A stretch of 64,000 nucleotides of DNA from Roseateles hydrophilus. GTDB taxonomy: Bacteria > Pseudomonadota > Gammaproteobacteria > Burkholderiales > Burkholderiaceae_C. The stretch lies in assembly GCF_026712245.1 (NCBI RefSeq), contig NZ_JAPPUY010000001.1, positions 496,001-560,000 on the forward strand, read 5' to 3'. The notes under the pieces are model-generated. The model did not search any database, had not been told where the DNA came from, and saw only the letters and a list, made by a program, of their open reading frames with translations. The stretch's first letter is position 1. Each line of letters begins with the position of its first letter. Below, in pieces: positions 25,790 to 34,573 of this stretch. Position numbers and translations under genes: made by a program.

Positions 25790-25823
25790 GCGGCTGTGGC
25801 CGGCGGGTGACCGGCCAAGCCGC
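25790..25823 (+). terminator. Stem-loop after the aer-like gene
   Basis: GCGGC-tgt-GGCCGG-cgggtga-CCGGCC-aa-GCCGC forms an 11-bp two-step stem starting 7 nt after the stop codon. No T-run follows, so efficiency is uncertain. Confidence 0.45.
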
Positions 25824-25907
25824 CGTTGGGCACTGACGAACGGCCCGGCCGCCAAAACCGCGCAGAATCCGCCGCGGCCGAAGCCTCGGCTGCCTGGAGA
25901 GAGACAG

Positions 25908-28700
25908 ATGCGGATCGCGATGGATGGATGGGTGGCGCGTGGCCTGGGCGCGGCCCTGCTGAGCCTGGTGCTGACGCAGGCGCACGCGCAGAACGTGGCC
26001 CGCGTCAAGCCTGGTGGCACGCGCGCCGTCGCGGCGGTGGCCGTGCAGCCGCAGGCCGTGCGCGAGCTGGGCGGCATCGAGGAATACCGCCTGCCCAACG
26101 GCCTGCAGATCCTGCTGTTCCCCGACGCCACGCAGACGACGACCACCGTCAACATCACCTACCGCGTCGGCAGCCGCCATGAGGCGCCGGGCGAGTACGG
26201 CATGGCCCACCTGCTGGAGCACATGGTGTTCAAGGGCACTGAGCGACAGCGCGACATTCCCGGCGCCATGGCACAGCGCGGCGTGCGCTTCAACGGCACG
26301 ACGACGACCGACCGCACGAACTACTTCGCCAGCTTCAACGCCAACGCCGACACGCTGGCCTTCCTGCTGGATCTGGAAGCCGACCGCATGGTGAACAGCC
26401 GGGTGGCCAAGGCCGACCTGGACACCGAGATGACGGTGGTGCGCAACGAGTTCGAGCGCGGCGAGAACCAGCCATTCGGCGTGCTGGCGCAGCGCGTCAA
26501 CGCGGCGGCCTTCGCCTGGCACCCTTACGGCCACGCCACCATCGGGCCCAAGAGCGACATCGAGAACGTGCCCATCGAGAAGCTGCAGGGCTTCTACAAG
26601 CGCTACTACCGGCCCGACAACGCAACGCTGCTGATCGCCGGCAGCTTCGACAAGGCGGCCACGCTGGCGCTGATCGGCCGGCACTTCGGCCCGCTGGCCC
26701 GGCCCACCACGCCCATCCCGCAGCCGTACACGGTGGAGCCGCCGCAGGACGGCGAGCGCAGCGTGGTCGTGCGCCGCGTCGGCGGCCAGCCGATGCTGCT
26801 GGCGGCCTACCACGTGCCCGCCATCACGCACCCGGATACACCGGCGCTCATCGTCTACGGCCTGCTGATGAGCCTGCAGCCCAGCGGTCAGCTGTACAAG
26901 CAGCTGGTGGAGACCAAGCTGGCCGTGGCCGCCGGGCTGGGCGGTGCCGGCGGCGTGGACCCCGGCGTGGCCAACGCGTTCGCGGCGCTGGCGCCCGGGG
27001 CGGACGTCGACAAGGTCGAGAAGCTGCTGCTGGACCTCGCCGAAGGCCGCGATGCCAAGCCGTTCGACGAGAGCGAGCTGGCGCGCGTGCGCGACATCGC
27101 CGTCAACAGCTACCGCCAGCAGATGAAGAACCCCGAGGCGCTGATCCAGCAGATCTCCGGCCTCATTGCGGCCGGCGACTGGCGGCTGCTGTTCCAGCTG
27201 ATGGAAGACATCCCCAAGGTCACGCTGGCCGACGTGGCGCGCGTGCGCGCGGCCTACTTCAGGCCGGCCAACCGCACGCTGGGCCGCTACCTGCCGGCGG
27301 CGGCTGTCGAGCGGGTCGCGATCCCGCCTGCGCCGCCGCTGGCGCAGCGCCTGGCCGCGCTGCAGGGCCCGCCCAAGGTCGAGGCTGGCGAGCAGCTGGC
27401 GCCAGTGCCGGCGGTGCTGGAGTCGCGCACGACGCGCACCACGCTGCCCAGCGGCATGGCGCTGCACACGCTGCAGAAGCAGACGCGCGGCAACAGCGTC
27501 GTGCTGCAGATGCAGCTGCGCTGGGGTGAGCGCGATGCCACCTACGCGCGCCGCGGCACTGAGTTCGTCGGCCAGCTGATGGACGAGGGCAGCCAGGGCT
27601 ACACGCGCCAGCAGCTTCAGGACGCGCTGATCAAGCTGCGCGCCAGCCTCAACATCGTCAGCCACGACCAGGGCGCCAGCATCTACCTGAGCGCCGAGCG
27701 CGACACGCTGCTGCCCGCGCTGCGCGTGGCCGCCGATGCGCTGCGCCGGCCGCTGCTGCCGCAGGATGCCTTCGACCGCGACCTCAAGGCTGCGGTGGCC
27801 AGCATCGAGGCCTCGCGCCAGGAGCCCGGCGTGCTGCGCCAGGAGGCCACCCGCGGCCACTACAACCGGGCGCGTGGCGTCAGCCTCGGCCACCCCGACT
27901 ACGTGATGGGCGTGGACGAGCGCCTGGCCGAGCTGCGCGGCACGACGCTGGACGACGTGCGGCGCTTCTACGCCGACTACTGGAGCGCCAACGAGGCCCA
28001 GGTCAGCGTCGTTGGTGCCTTGCCCGACGGGCTGGCTGCCGAGCTTGAGCAGTTGTTCGGCGACTGGAAGCAGCCCGCCGCGCCCAAGTTCGTGCGCCAT
28101 GTGCCGCGCCATGTGGATGTGCCGCCGGCACGCTTCGACGCCATCGCCCGCGACAAGGACAACGCCATCGTGCGCCTGCACCAGACGCTGCCGCTGAACG
28201 CCGAGGACGCCGACCACGACGCGCTGGAGCTGGCCGTGCATGTCTTCGGCGGTGGCGGTCTGGAGAGCCGGCTGTCCGAGCGCGTGCGCCAGAAGGAAGG
28301 CCTGACCTACGGCATTGGCGCCTCGCTGGGTGCTGGCCACTGGGGCAACGCGGGCAGCTTCGCCATCCAGGCCAGCTTTGCGCCCGACAAGCGCGAGCGC
28401 GTCATCGCCGTTGTGCAGGAAGAGGTGGCCCGCATGGCGCGTGACGGCCTCACGGCGGCCGAGCTGGCGCGGGCCAAGCACGACATCCTCGAAGGCCGCA
28501 AGCAGAGCCGGGCCGACACCGGGGCGCTGGCCGGCAGCCTGGCCGGCATGGCCGAGCGCGGCGAGACCTGGGCGCGCGCGCAGCAGCGCGACGAGCGGCT
28601 GGCGGCCATCACCGTCGAGCAGGCCAACGCCGCTTGGCGCAAGCACATCCGCGCAGACGCCTTCATCATTTCCACGGCGGGCGACTTCAAGGCCCCTTGA
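25908..28700 (+). CDS. M16 family zinc metallopeptidase (pitrilysin/PqqL-like), exported
   Basis: A 930-aa two-half M16 peptidase. The signal peptide ends near QAHAQ (residue 28). The N-terminal half has the inverted zinc motif HLLEH (His101, Glu104, His105) in MAHLLEHMVFKG and a downstream Glu in VVRNEFERGENQPFG, so it is catalytically complete. The second half (from about 505) repeats the fold without the zinc motif and ends with the LTYGIGASLGAG/R-Y-type substrate loop. Length fits the single-chain periplasmic family rather than the two-subunit processing-peptidase type. It is a single gene with a GAGAGA ribosome site. It probably degrades peptides in the periplasm. Confidence 0.92.
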   Translation: MRIAMDGWVARGLGAALLSLVLTQAHAQNVARVKPGGTRAVAAVAVQPQAVRELGGIEEYRLPNGLQILLFPDATQTTTTVNITYRVGSRHEAPGEYGMAHLLEHMVFKGTERQRDIPGAMAQRGVRFNGTTTTDRTNYFASFNANADTLAFLLDLEADRMVNSRVAKADLDTEMTVVRNEFERGENQPFGVLAQRVNAAAFAWHPYGHATIGPKSDIENVPIEKLQGFYKRYYRPDNATLLIAGSFDKAATLALIGRHFGPLARPTTPIPQPYTVEPPQDGERSVVVRRVGGQPMLLAAYHVPAITHPDTPALIVYGLLMSLQPSGQLYKQLVETKLAVAAGLGGAGGVDPGVANAFAALAPGADVDKVEKLLLDLAEGRDAKPFDESELARVRDIAVNSYRQQMKNPEALIQQISGLIAAGDWRLLFQLMEDIPKVTLADVARVRAAYFRPANRTLGRYLPAAAVERVAIPPAPPLAQRLAALQGPPKVEAGEQLAPVPAVLESRTTRTTLPSGMALHTLQKQTRGNSVVLQMQLRWGERDATYARRGTEFVGQLMDEGSQGYTRQQLQDALIKLRASLNIVSHDQGASIYLSAERDTLLPALRVAADALRRPLLPQDAFDRDLKAAVASIEASRQEPGVLRQEATRGHYNRARGVSLGHPDYVMGVDERLAELRGTTLDDVRRFYADYWSANEAQVSVVGALPDGLAAELEQLFGDWKQPAAPKFVRHVPRHVDVPPARFDAIARDKDNAIVRLHQTLPLNAEDADHDALELAVHVFGGGGLESRLSERVRQKEGLTYGIGASLGAGHWGNAGSFAIQASFAPDKRERVIAVVQEEVARMARDGLTAAELARAKHDILEGRKQSRADTGALAGSLAGMAERGETWARAQQRDERLAAITVEQANAAWRKHIRADAFIISTAGDFKAP

Positions 28701-28741
28701 GGTCGCGACAGTTCCTGTCCAGCCACGCACCGGAGCACACC

Positions 28742-29164
28742 ATGAAAGTCGAGCCCTACCTGTTCTTCAATGGCCAGTGCGAGGAGGCCATCGCGTTCTA
28801 CCAGCGGGCGCTGGGCGCCACCGTCGAATTCATGATGCGCTACGGCGAGAGCCCGGAGCCGCCGCCCGAGGGCACGCTGCCGCCGGGCTCGGCGCACAAG
28901 ATCATGCATGCGTCGCTGTGCATCGGCGAGGCGCGGTTCATGGTGGCTGACGACGTCTACAGCGGCGAGGGCGGCTTCAAGGGCTTCTCGCTGTCGCTGG
29001 ACTTTGCCGATGAAGCCGCTGCGCGGGCGGTGTTCGCGGCGCTGGCCGACGGCGGCCAGGTGAGCATGCCGCTGGGCAAGACCTTCTGGTCGCCGCTGTT
29101 CGGCATGGTGAGCGACCGCTTCGGCGTGGGCTGGATGGTGAGCGTCGCGGGCGGCGCGGCGTGA
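28742..29164 (+). CDS. VOC family protein (PhnB/glyoxalase-like)
   Basis: A 140-aa vicinal-oxygen-chelate fold protein with the start MKVEPYLFFNGQCEEAIAFY and the central HKIMHASLCIGEARFMVADD typical of the PhnB-like, 3-demethylubiquinone methyltransferase-like group. Two beta-alpha-beta-beta-beta modules are discernible. Most members of this branch have no assigned reaction. ATG 28742 gives the family start. The next gene begins at a GTG overlapping its stop codon by 4 nt, so the two are co-translated. Confidence 0.88.
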   Translation: MKVEPYLFFNGQCEEAIAFYQRALGATVEFMMRYGESPEPPPEGTLPPGSAHKIMHASLCIGEARFMVADDVYSGEGGFKGFSLSLDFADEAAARAVFAALADGGQVSMPLGKTFWSPLFGMVSDRFGVGWMVSVAGGAA

Positions 29165-29679
29165 TCGCGCTGGCGCCCCATCTGCGGGCCGATTGCTCGG
29201 CCTGCGTGGCGCTGTGCTGCGTCATCCCGCCGTTTGACGCCGTGCAGGGCTTCGGCTTCGACAAGCCGGCCGAGACGCCATGCCGCCACCTGTGCGATGA
29301 CCACCGCTGCGGCATCCATGCCGAGCTGATCCCGCAGGGCTTCAGCGGCTGCGTTGCCTTCGATTGCCTGGGCGCGGGCCAGCGCCTCACGGCCCTGGCA
29401 CGAGAGCGCTTTGGCGATGCCGACTGGCGTGCCCGGCCGGAGGTGGCGCGCTGGCTGTACGCGGCCTATCCGCGGGTGCGCCAGGCGCAGGAGTGGCTGG
29501 CCCAGCTGAGCCTGGCCGCGGCGGTGTCCGGGGAGGCTGCGCTCGCCAGCTTGGCTGCGGCCCTGGACGGCGAGGCCGGGCGCTGGCCTGACTGGACGTT
29601 GCAAGAGCAGGCGGCCTGGCGCGACCGTGTGCGCGCGGCACTGGCGCCGCTGGCGGAAAATCGCCGCCCAAGGAGTTGA
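29161..29679 (+). CDS. Cysteine-cluster protein (YkgJ-like), function unknown
   Basis: A 172-aa protein whose first 65 residues are rich in cysteine: CSACVALCC, CRHLCDDHRCGIH and GCVAFDC. Nine Cys and two His in this spacing suggest a metal (Zn or Fe-S) site as in YkgJ/UPF0153-like proteins, though the spacing is not the classic one. The rest is Ala/Arg/Trp-rich helix with no recognisable motif. The GTG start at 29161 overlaps the VOC gene stop by 4 nt. No membrane segment or signal is visible. The product is probably a cytoplasmic metal-binding protein of unknown role. Confidence 0.72.
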   Translation: MIALAPHLRADCSACVALCCVIPPFDAVQGFGFDKPAETPCRHLCDDHRCGIHAELIPQGFSGCVAFDCLGAGQRLTALARERFGDADWRARPEVARWLYAAYPRVRQAQEWLAQLSLAAAVSGEAALASLAAALDGEAGRWPDWTLQEQAAWRDRVRAALAPLAENRRPRS

Positions 29680-29732
29680 AGTGATGGATGCACACCAGGG
29701 TGACGGCAACAGCGAAATGACGGGAGCGACGC

Positions 29733-30227
29733 ATGGCGCTGCTGTCTGAGTTCGTCGAGCCCAAATGGCAGCGCCGCCGTGGGCTGCGCAAGATCCACCT
29801 CGTGGCCGTGCTGGCCGCGATCGCGGCGGCCGGGCTGGTGCTGCACATGTTCAGCGAGTTCGGTGTGCTGGACCTGGGTGACGACGGCGGCGAGCGCCAG
29901 CTGGTGGCCACGGTCGACCTGCGGCTGGGCACACCGGCGCTGTCGCGCGAGCGGGGCGAGGCCTGGGCGCGCAATGACGTGAAGGCCGGCGCGCTGAAGC
30001 TGCTGCGCGTGGGCCCGGCACCGGGCAAGGCCGAGACGGCCCGCGCCGAGCGCATGAAGCAGCGCTACGGTGTGGACTGGCTCACCCACAGCGAGCAGGT
30101 CACGCCGCTGACCACGGCCTATGCCGAGGGCTACAACAGCGTGATGCGCACCGAGATTGAGCGCCGCCACGGCAAGGACGTGGCCGACGGGCTGCTGGGC
30201 TTCGAGGCGGCTTCGTCGCCGCGCTGA
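29733..30227 (+). CDS. Hypothetical single-pass membrane protein
   Basis: A 164-aa protein I do not recognise. A basic N-terminus (EPKWQRRRGLRK) precedes one transmembrane helix (about 23-41, HLVAVLAAIAAAGLVLHMF), so it should be anchored with the C-terminus outside. The remaining 120 residues are charged and contain DWLTHSEQVTPLTTAYAEGY. There is no Cys and no known motif. It follows the Cys-cluster gene by 53 nt on the same strand and may be in the same transcript. It faces the DUF1697 gene, with only 13 nt between the two stop codons. Confidence 0.65.
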   Translation: MALLSEFVEPKWQRRRGLRKIHLVAVLAAIAAAGLVLHMFSEFGVLDLGDDGGERQLVATVDLRLGTPALSRERGEAWARNDVKAGALKLLRVGPAPGKAETARAERMKQRYGVDWLTHSEQVTPLTTAYAEGYNSVMRTEIERRHGKDVADGLLGFEAASSPR

Positions 30228-30240
30228 GTGCCCCGCAGCG

Positions 30241-30762
30241 TCATGTTGGCGCCTGCGCCAGCGCGCGCAGCTTCTGCACCGTGGCCCAGTTGCGGGTGGT
30301 GCCGGCGTCGCCCAGTTGCTTGAGCAACTGCACCGCCGCTTTGCTTTGCAGAATGCCGTTGCCGCACCACAGGTAGGCAGCGTGCGGTGTCACGACGAAC
30401 TGCTCGCCGTCGGCCGCGACGACGGCGGCAGCGGCCTGCAGCGCGGCATCACTCGCGGTGATGGCCACCAGCAGCCGGCTGGGATCGTCTGCGCCGGCCA
30501 GCGGCGGCACCGTCGCGATGGCGGCCCACTCGGCGGCCGTCTTCAGGATGACGGCCGCATCCACGCCGAGTTGCTCGCGCACGGCGCTGCGGATGCGGTC
30601 GGCGCTCATGCGGCCGGGCATGTCGAACACCGCATTGCCGCTGTTCAGCAGCGTGCTCACCCGCGTGGCGCCCAGCGAGGCGAGCAGGGTTTTGAGGTCC
30701 GCCATGGCCAGGCGCTTGGCCTTGCCGACGTTGATGCCGCGCCAGAGGGCGATGGTGCGCAT
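30241..30762 (-). CDS. DUF1697 family protein
   Basis: A 173-aa cytoplasmic protein of the DUF1697 family. The hallmark N-terminus is clear: IALWRGINVGKAKRLAMADL, then LLASLGATRVSTLLNSGNAVF, and a C-terminal TTRNWATVQKL. Family members have a ferredoxin-like fold and no established function. The gene follows the M3 oligopeptidase gene on the same strand after 73 nt and may be co-transcribed with it. It converges with the small membrane protein gene. Confidence 0.88.
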   Translation of the reverse strand: MRTIALWRGINVGKAKRLAMADLKTLLASLGATRVSTLLNSGNAVFDMPGRMSADRIRSAVREQLGVDAAVILKTAAEWAAIATVPPLAGADDPSRLLVAITASDAALQAAAAVVAADGEQFVVTPHAAYLWCGNGILQSKAAVQLLKQLGDAGTTRNWATVQKLRALAQAPT

Positions 30763-30835
30763 GGGTCAGTTGTCGAAGTTGCTGCAGGGCCAGTCGCGGC
30801 CCGCGGGCGAGCCCGCGCGCCCGATCTGGCAGCGT

Positions 30836-32833
30836 TCAGGCCATGCCCTGGTGGCGCAGCAGCGCGTCGATCTGCGGCTCGCGGCCGCGGAACGCCTTGA
30901 AGTTGTCGATCGCGTCGCGCGCGCCGCCCTGCGCCAGCACCTCGGTCAGGAAGCGCTGGCCCGTGGCTGCGTTGAACACGCCTTCCTCCTCGAAGGCGCT
31001 CCAGGCATCGGCGCTCAGCAGCTCGGCCCACTTGTAGCTGTAGTAGCCGGCCGCGTAGCCGCCCGCAAAGATGTGGCTGAAGCTGTGCTGGAAGCGGTTG
31101 AATGCCGGCGGCACAAGCACGGCCACCTCGGCCCGCACCTCGTCCAGCACGCGCTGCACGTCGGCCTCGGCGCCCGGCTCGCCGTGCAGCCGCATGTCGA
31201 ACAGCGAGAACTCGATCTGGCGCAGCGTCTGCAGGCCGCTCTGGAAGTTCTTGGCCGCGATCATCTTGTCGAACAGCTCGCGCGGCAGCGGCTCAGCGCT
31301 GTCCACATGGCCGCTCAGCTGCTGCAGCACGTCCCATTCCCAGCAGAAGTTCTCCATGAACTGGCTGGGCAGCTCGACGGCGTCCCATTCCACGCCGGAG
31401 ATGCCGGACACGCCCAGGTCGTTCACCTGCGTCAGCATGTGGTGCAGGCCGTGGCCGAACTCGTGGAACAGCGTGATGACGTCGTCGTGCGTCAGCAGCG
31501 CCGGCTTGTCGCCGACGGGGCTGGCGAAGTTGCACACCAGGTGTGCCACCGGCAGCTGCTGCTCGCCGGTGGGCTTGAGCCAGCGGCTGCGCACGCCGTC
31601 CATCCAGGCGCCGGGCCGCTTGCCCGGGCGGGCGTAGAGGTCCAGGTAGAAGCCAGCCACGGGCTGACCGGCGCAGCTGAGCTGGAAGTAGCGCACCGTG
31701 TCGTGCCAGACGGGCGCGGCGGCTTCTGTGATCTGCACCGAGAACAGCCGCTCGATGATGCTGAACAGGCCGGCCACGACCTTGGGCGCCGTGAAGTACT
31801 GCTTGACCGTCTGGTCGCTGAAGGCGTAGCGGGCCTCCTTGAGCTTCTCGCTCCAGTAAGACACATCCCAGCTTTCCAGCGGCTGGCCCTTGGAAAAGTC
31901 ACGCAACTCGGCCAGGTCCTTTTCGGCGAAGGGGCGCGCGCGCCGGGCGAGGTCGCGCAGGAAGCTCGTGACTTCGGCAGGCGACGAGGCCATCTTGGGC
32001 GCCAGCGACACCTCGGCAAAGTTGGCGTAGCCCAGCAGCCGGGCCTCTTCCTGGCGGAGGGCCACGATCTCGCGCATGGCGCCGGTGTTGTCCCACTCGG
32101 GCTTGCCGGCCTCGCTGGCGCGCGTCACGTAGGCGCGGTAAAGCGTCTCGCGTAGCGCGCGGTTCTCGGCGTACTGCATCACCGGCAGGTAGACCGGGAA
32201 GTGCAGCGTCAGCTTGTGGCCGCCGTCGTCCAGGCGGGTGGCGTCCAGCACGTCCTGCGGCACGCCGGCCAGTTCCTCGGCCGACGCGATGTGGTGCCAG
32301 CCGTCGGTGGCGTCCATCACATGCTCGCTGAACTGCTGCTGCAGTTCGGCGCTGCGTTCCTGGATGGCGGCATAGCGTGTGCGGGCCTCGCCTTGCAGCT
32401 CGGCGCCGGACAGCACGAAGTCGCGCACTGCGTGCTTCAGCGCCTGTCGGCGCGGCGCGCTCAGGTGTTTGCCCTGGGCGGCCAGCACGGCCTTGTACTT
32501 GGCGAACAGCGCCTCGTTGGCGCCCATGGCCGTGTAGAACTCGGTGACGGCCGGCAGCATGGCGTTGTAGGCCTCGCGCAGTGCCGGCGTGTCGGCCACG
32601 GCGTTGATATGGCCCACGGCGCCCCAGGCGGTACCCAGGCGCTCGGTGGCTGTGTCGAGGATGCCGGACAGCGTGTCGTAATCAGCCGGCGTGTCGGGCT
32701 TGACGGCTTCATCCAGCGCCGCCTGGGCGGCAGCCAGCAGTTCCTGGATGGCCGGCTGCACATGCTCCGGGCGGATGGCCGCGAAGTCGGGCAGGGCGGC
32801 GGTGGAGAGCAGGGGATTGGTCATTTCAGCCAT
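30836..32833 (-). CDS. prlC: M3 family oligopeptidase A
   Basis: A 665-aa cytoplasmic thimet-type metallopeptidase that degrades short peptides, including cleaved signal peptides. The zinc motif HEFGH is at residues 457-461 in TLFHEFGHGLHHMLT; a downstream Glu ligand lies in the ISGVEWDAVELPSQ region. The C-terminal AGGYAAGYYSYKWAELLSAD is strongly conserved in oligopeptidase A/PrlC. Length fits (E. coli 680). The ATG at 32833 is used; ATG 32824 (MTNPLLS) is an equally good start. Between it and folD upstream lies a 201-bp palindrome-rich block. DUF1697 follows on the same strand. Confidence 0.93.
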   Translation of the reverse strand: MAEMTNPLLSTAALPDFAAIRPEHVQPAIQELLAAAQAALDEAVKPDTPADYDTLSGILDTATERLGTAWGAVGHINAVADTPALREAYNAMLPAVTEFYTAMGANEALFAKYKAVLAAQGKHLSAPRRQALKHAVRDFVLSGAELQGEARTRYAAIQERSAELQQQFSEHVMDATDGWHHIASAEELAGVPQDVLDATRLDDGGHKLTLHFPVYLPVMQYAENRALRETLYRAYVTRASEAGKPEWDNTGAMREIVALRQEEARLLGYANFAEVSLAPKMASSPAEVTSFLRDLARRARPFAEKDLAELRDFSKGQPLESWDVSYWSEKLKEARYAFSDQTVKQYFTAPKVVAGLFSIIERLFSVQITEAAAPVWHDTVRYFQLSCAGQPVAGFYLDLYARPGKRPGAWMDGVRSRWLKPTGEQQLPVAHLVCNFASPVGDKPALLTHDDVITLFHEFGHGLHHMLTQVNDLGVSGISGVEWDAVELPSQFMENFCWEWDVLQQLSGHVDSAEPLPRELFDKMIAAKNFQSGLQTLRQIEFSLFDMRLHGEPGAEADVQRVLDEVRAEVAVLVPPAFNRFQHSFSHIFAGGYAAGYYSYKWAELLSADAWSAFEEEGVFNAATGQRFLTEVLAQGGARDAIDNFKAFRGREPQIDALLRHQGMA

Positions 32834-32837
32834 GTGT

Positions 32838-33034
32838 TGAGTCTCGCGCAGATTTCAAGCCGGCCGCGTTGCGGGCCGGCCATCGCGCGGCCGCCGGGGA
32901 ACCGGCTTTGCCGGGCCTCTGGCGGCGCCTGCTTGAGGGGACTGAGGCCGGACACGAAGAGTCCTGAGGACTCTTTGTGCCTGCCGAAGGACAAAGCCTC
33001 TGGCTTCGGCACGGCGAAGCCGGTAGGGAGGGGC
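32838..33034. repeat. Palindrome-rich intergenic block between folD and prlC
   Basis: Three separate hairpins occur in about 165 bp. GCCGGCC/GGCCGGC lies at 32859-32880 with an 8-nt loop. A 10-bp stem around AGAGTCC-tga-GGACTCT lies at 32955-32977. At 32983-33021 mutually exclusive stems compete: GCCGAAG with CTTCGGC, AAGCC with GGCTT, and GGCTTCG with CGAAGCC. A weak 80-codon minus-strand ORF crosses it with no family support. It looks like a dispersed intergenic repeat or an alternative-fold RNA leader, and probably includes the folD terminator. Confidence 0.5.
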
Positions 33035-33889
33035 CTAGTCTGCGGCGCGTTCTGCGGATTCAAGCGTGTTGACCAGCAGCATGGCGATGGTCATCGGGCC
33101 GACCCCACCCGGCACCGGGGTGATCCAGCCGGCCACTTGCCGAACGCCGTCGAAGTCCACATCGCCGCAGAGCTTGCCCTCGTCGTTGCGGTTCATGCCC
33201 ACATCGATGACGACCGCGCCGGGCTTGACCATGTCGGCCGTCAGCACGTTGCGCTTGCCCACCGCAGCGACGATGACGTCGGCCTGGCGCGTCATGGCGC
33301 CCAGGTCAGCGGTGCCGCTGTGGCAGACGGTGACGGTGGCGTTGGCGGCCAGCAGCATCATGGCCATGGGCTTGCCGACGATGTTGCTGCGGCCGATGAC
33401 GACTGCGTGCTTGCCCTTGAGGTTGCCCATGCCAATGCTCTCCAGCATCTTCATGCAGCCATAGGGTGTGCAGGCCTTGAAGCCTTGCTCGCCCACCATC
33501 AGCGCACCGGCGCTGGCGACGTGGAAGCCGTCTACGTCCTTGGCGGGCGAGATGGCCTCGATGACCTTGTGATCGTCGATGTGCTTGGGCAGCGGCAGCT
33601 GCACGAGGATGCCGTGAATCGTCGGGTCGTTGTTCAGCGCGTCCACGCGGGCCAGCAGCTCGGCTTCGGTCATCGTCGCGTCGTACTTTTCCAGCACCGA
33701 GTGGATGCCGGCTTCCTCGCAAGCCTTGACCTTGTTGCGCACGTAGACCTGGCTGGCTGGGTTGTCGCCCACCAGCACGACGGCCAGACCCGGGCGCTTG
33801 CCCTGGGCGGTGAGGGCGGCGGCGCGGGCGGCGACGTCGGCGCGGGTCTGCTTGGCGAGGGCGAGGCCGTCGATCAGTTGGGCGGTCAT
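33035..33889 (-). CDS. folD: Methylenetetrahydrofolate dehydrogenase / methenyl-THF cyclohydrolase
   Basis: A 284-aa bifunctional FolD that interconverts 5,10-methylene-THF, 5,10-methenyl-THF and 10-formyl-THF in one-carbon metabolism. The catalytic Tyr49 and Lys53 pair is seen in [19 protein letters not shown] and the Rossmann segment [14 protein letters not shown] follow, then [14 protein letters not shown] near the end. ATG 33889 has a GGAG site; a TTG at 33895 is in frame. It stands alone between two hairpin regions. In an organism with formate dehydrogenase it connects formate and the C1 pool, but nothing here ties it to that operon. Confidence 0.95.
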   Translation of the reverse strand: MTAQLIDGLALAKQTRADVAARAAALTAQGKRPGLAVVLVGDNPASQVYVRNKVKACEEAGIHSVLEKYDATMTEAELLARVDALNNDPTIHGILVQLPLPKHIDDHKVIEAISPAKDVDGFHVASAGALMVGEQGFKACTPYGCMKMLESIGMGNLKGKHAVVIGRSNIVGKPMAMMLLAANATVTVCHSGTADLGAMTRQADVIVAAVGKRNVLTADMVKPGAVVIDVGMNRNDEGKLCGDVDFDGVRQVAGWITPVPGGVGPMTIAMLLVNTLESAERAAD

Positions 33890-33901
33890 GGTCAAACTCC
33901 T

Positions 33902-33932
33902 AAATGCAAAGAGGCCGCATGCTGCGGCCTCT
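33902..33932 (-). terminator. Terminator of the response regulator gene
   Basis: AGAGGCCGCA-tgc-TGCGGCCTCT, perfect 10-bp arms with a 3-nt loop (33910-33932). On the minus strand it is followed by TTTGCATTT. It lies 17 nt beyond the response regulator stop and just before the folD ribosome site. Confidence 0.75.
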
Positions 33933-33949
33933 GTGTGTGAGTGGATGGG

Positions 33950-34573
33950 TCAGGCCTTCGCCGTGGCACCCAGCGCGATCTTGAGCAGGTCGGCCACGGT
34001 GTTGGCGTTGAGCTTCTCCATGATGTTGGCGCGGTGCGCCTCCACGGTCTTGATGCTGATGCCGAGGTCGTCGGCGATCTGCTTGTTCAGGCGGCCGGCG
34101 ACGATGCGCTCCAGCACCTGGGCTTCGCGGGTGGTGAGGCGGGCCAGCAGCGCGTCGCGGCTGGCAGCTTCCTGGTGGCTGGAGAAAGCGTCGCGGGCCT
34201 GGTCGAGCATGCGCTCCACCAGCGCCAGCAGCTCTTCTTCCTTGAAGGGTTTCTCGATGAAGTCCATCGCGCCCTTCTTCATGGTCTGCACGGCCATGGG
34301 CACGTCGCCGTGGCCGGTGATGAAGACGATGGGCAGCGGGCTCTTGCGCTCGATGAGGCGGTCCTGCAGCTCCAGGCCGGTCATGCCGTCCATGCGGATG
34401 TCGGCGATCAGGCAGGCCACCTCGCGGGGGTCGTAGCGGGTCAGGAAGGACTCGGCGGAGTCAAAGCACTTGACCCGGTAGTCCTTGCCCTCGAGCAGCC
34501 ATTGCAGGGAGTCGCGGACCGCTTCGTCGTCATCGACAACGTAGACGTTGCCCTTCTTGGGGATCAGGCTCAT
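33950..34573 (-). CDS. FixJ/NarL-type response regulator
   Basis: A 207-aa two-component regulator. The receiver domain has the acidic pocket VVDDDEA (about 12-18), phosphoacceptor Asp58 in LIADIRMDG, Thr in VFITGHGD and Lys in EKPFKEEE. The output domain is a LuxR-type helix-turn-helix (LTTREAQVLERIVAGRLNKQ, then SIKTVEAHRANIMEKL). The whole resembles FixJ/TtrR-like regulators. The ATG at 34573 overlaps the kinase stop by 4 nt, so it is the partner of that kinase. Followed by a strong terminator. Target genes are unknown; the divergent pyruvate dehydrogenase operon is an obvious candidate. Confidence 0.92.
   Translation of the reverse strand: MSLIPKKGNVYVVDDDEAVRDSLQWLLEGKDYRVKCFDSAESFLTRYDPREVACLIADIRMDGMTGLELQDRLIERKSPLPIVFITGHGDVPMAVQTMKKGAMDFIEKPFKEEELLALVERMLDQARDAFSSHQEAASRDALLARLTTREAQVLERIVAGRLNKQIADDLGISIKTVEAHRANIMEKLNANTVADLLKIALGATAKA

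Noticed and set aside
25680-28730. A 1016-codon minus-strand open frame
   Set aside because: Antisense shadow of the M16 peptidase gene, with repetitive Ala/Gly/His/Arg composition and no family match.
32821-33063. An 80-aa minus-strand ORF between folD and prlC
   Set aside because: It coincides with the palindrome-rich block, has no ribosome site or family match, and overlaps both neighbours; better explained as repeat sequence.
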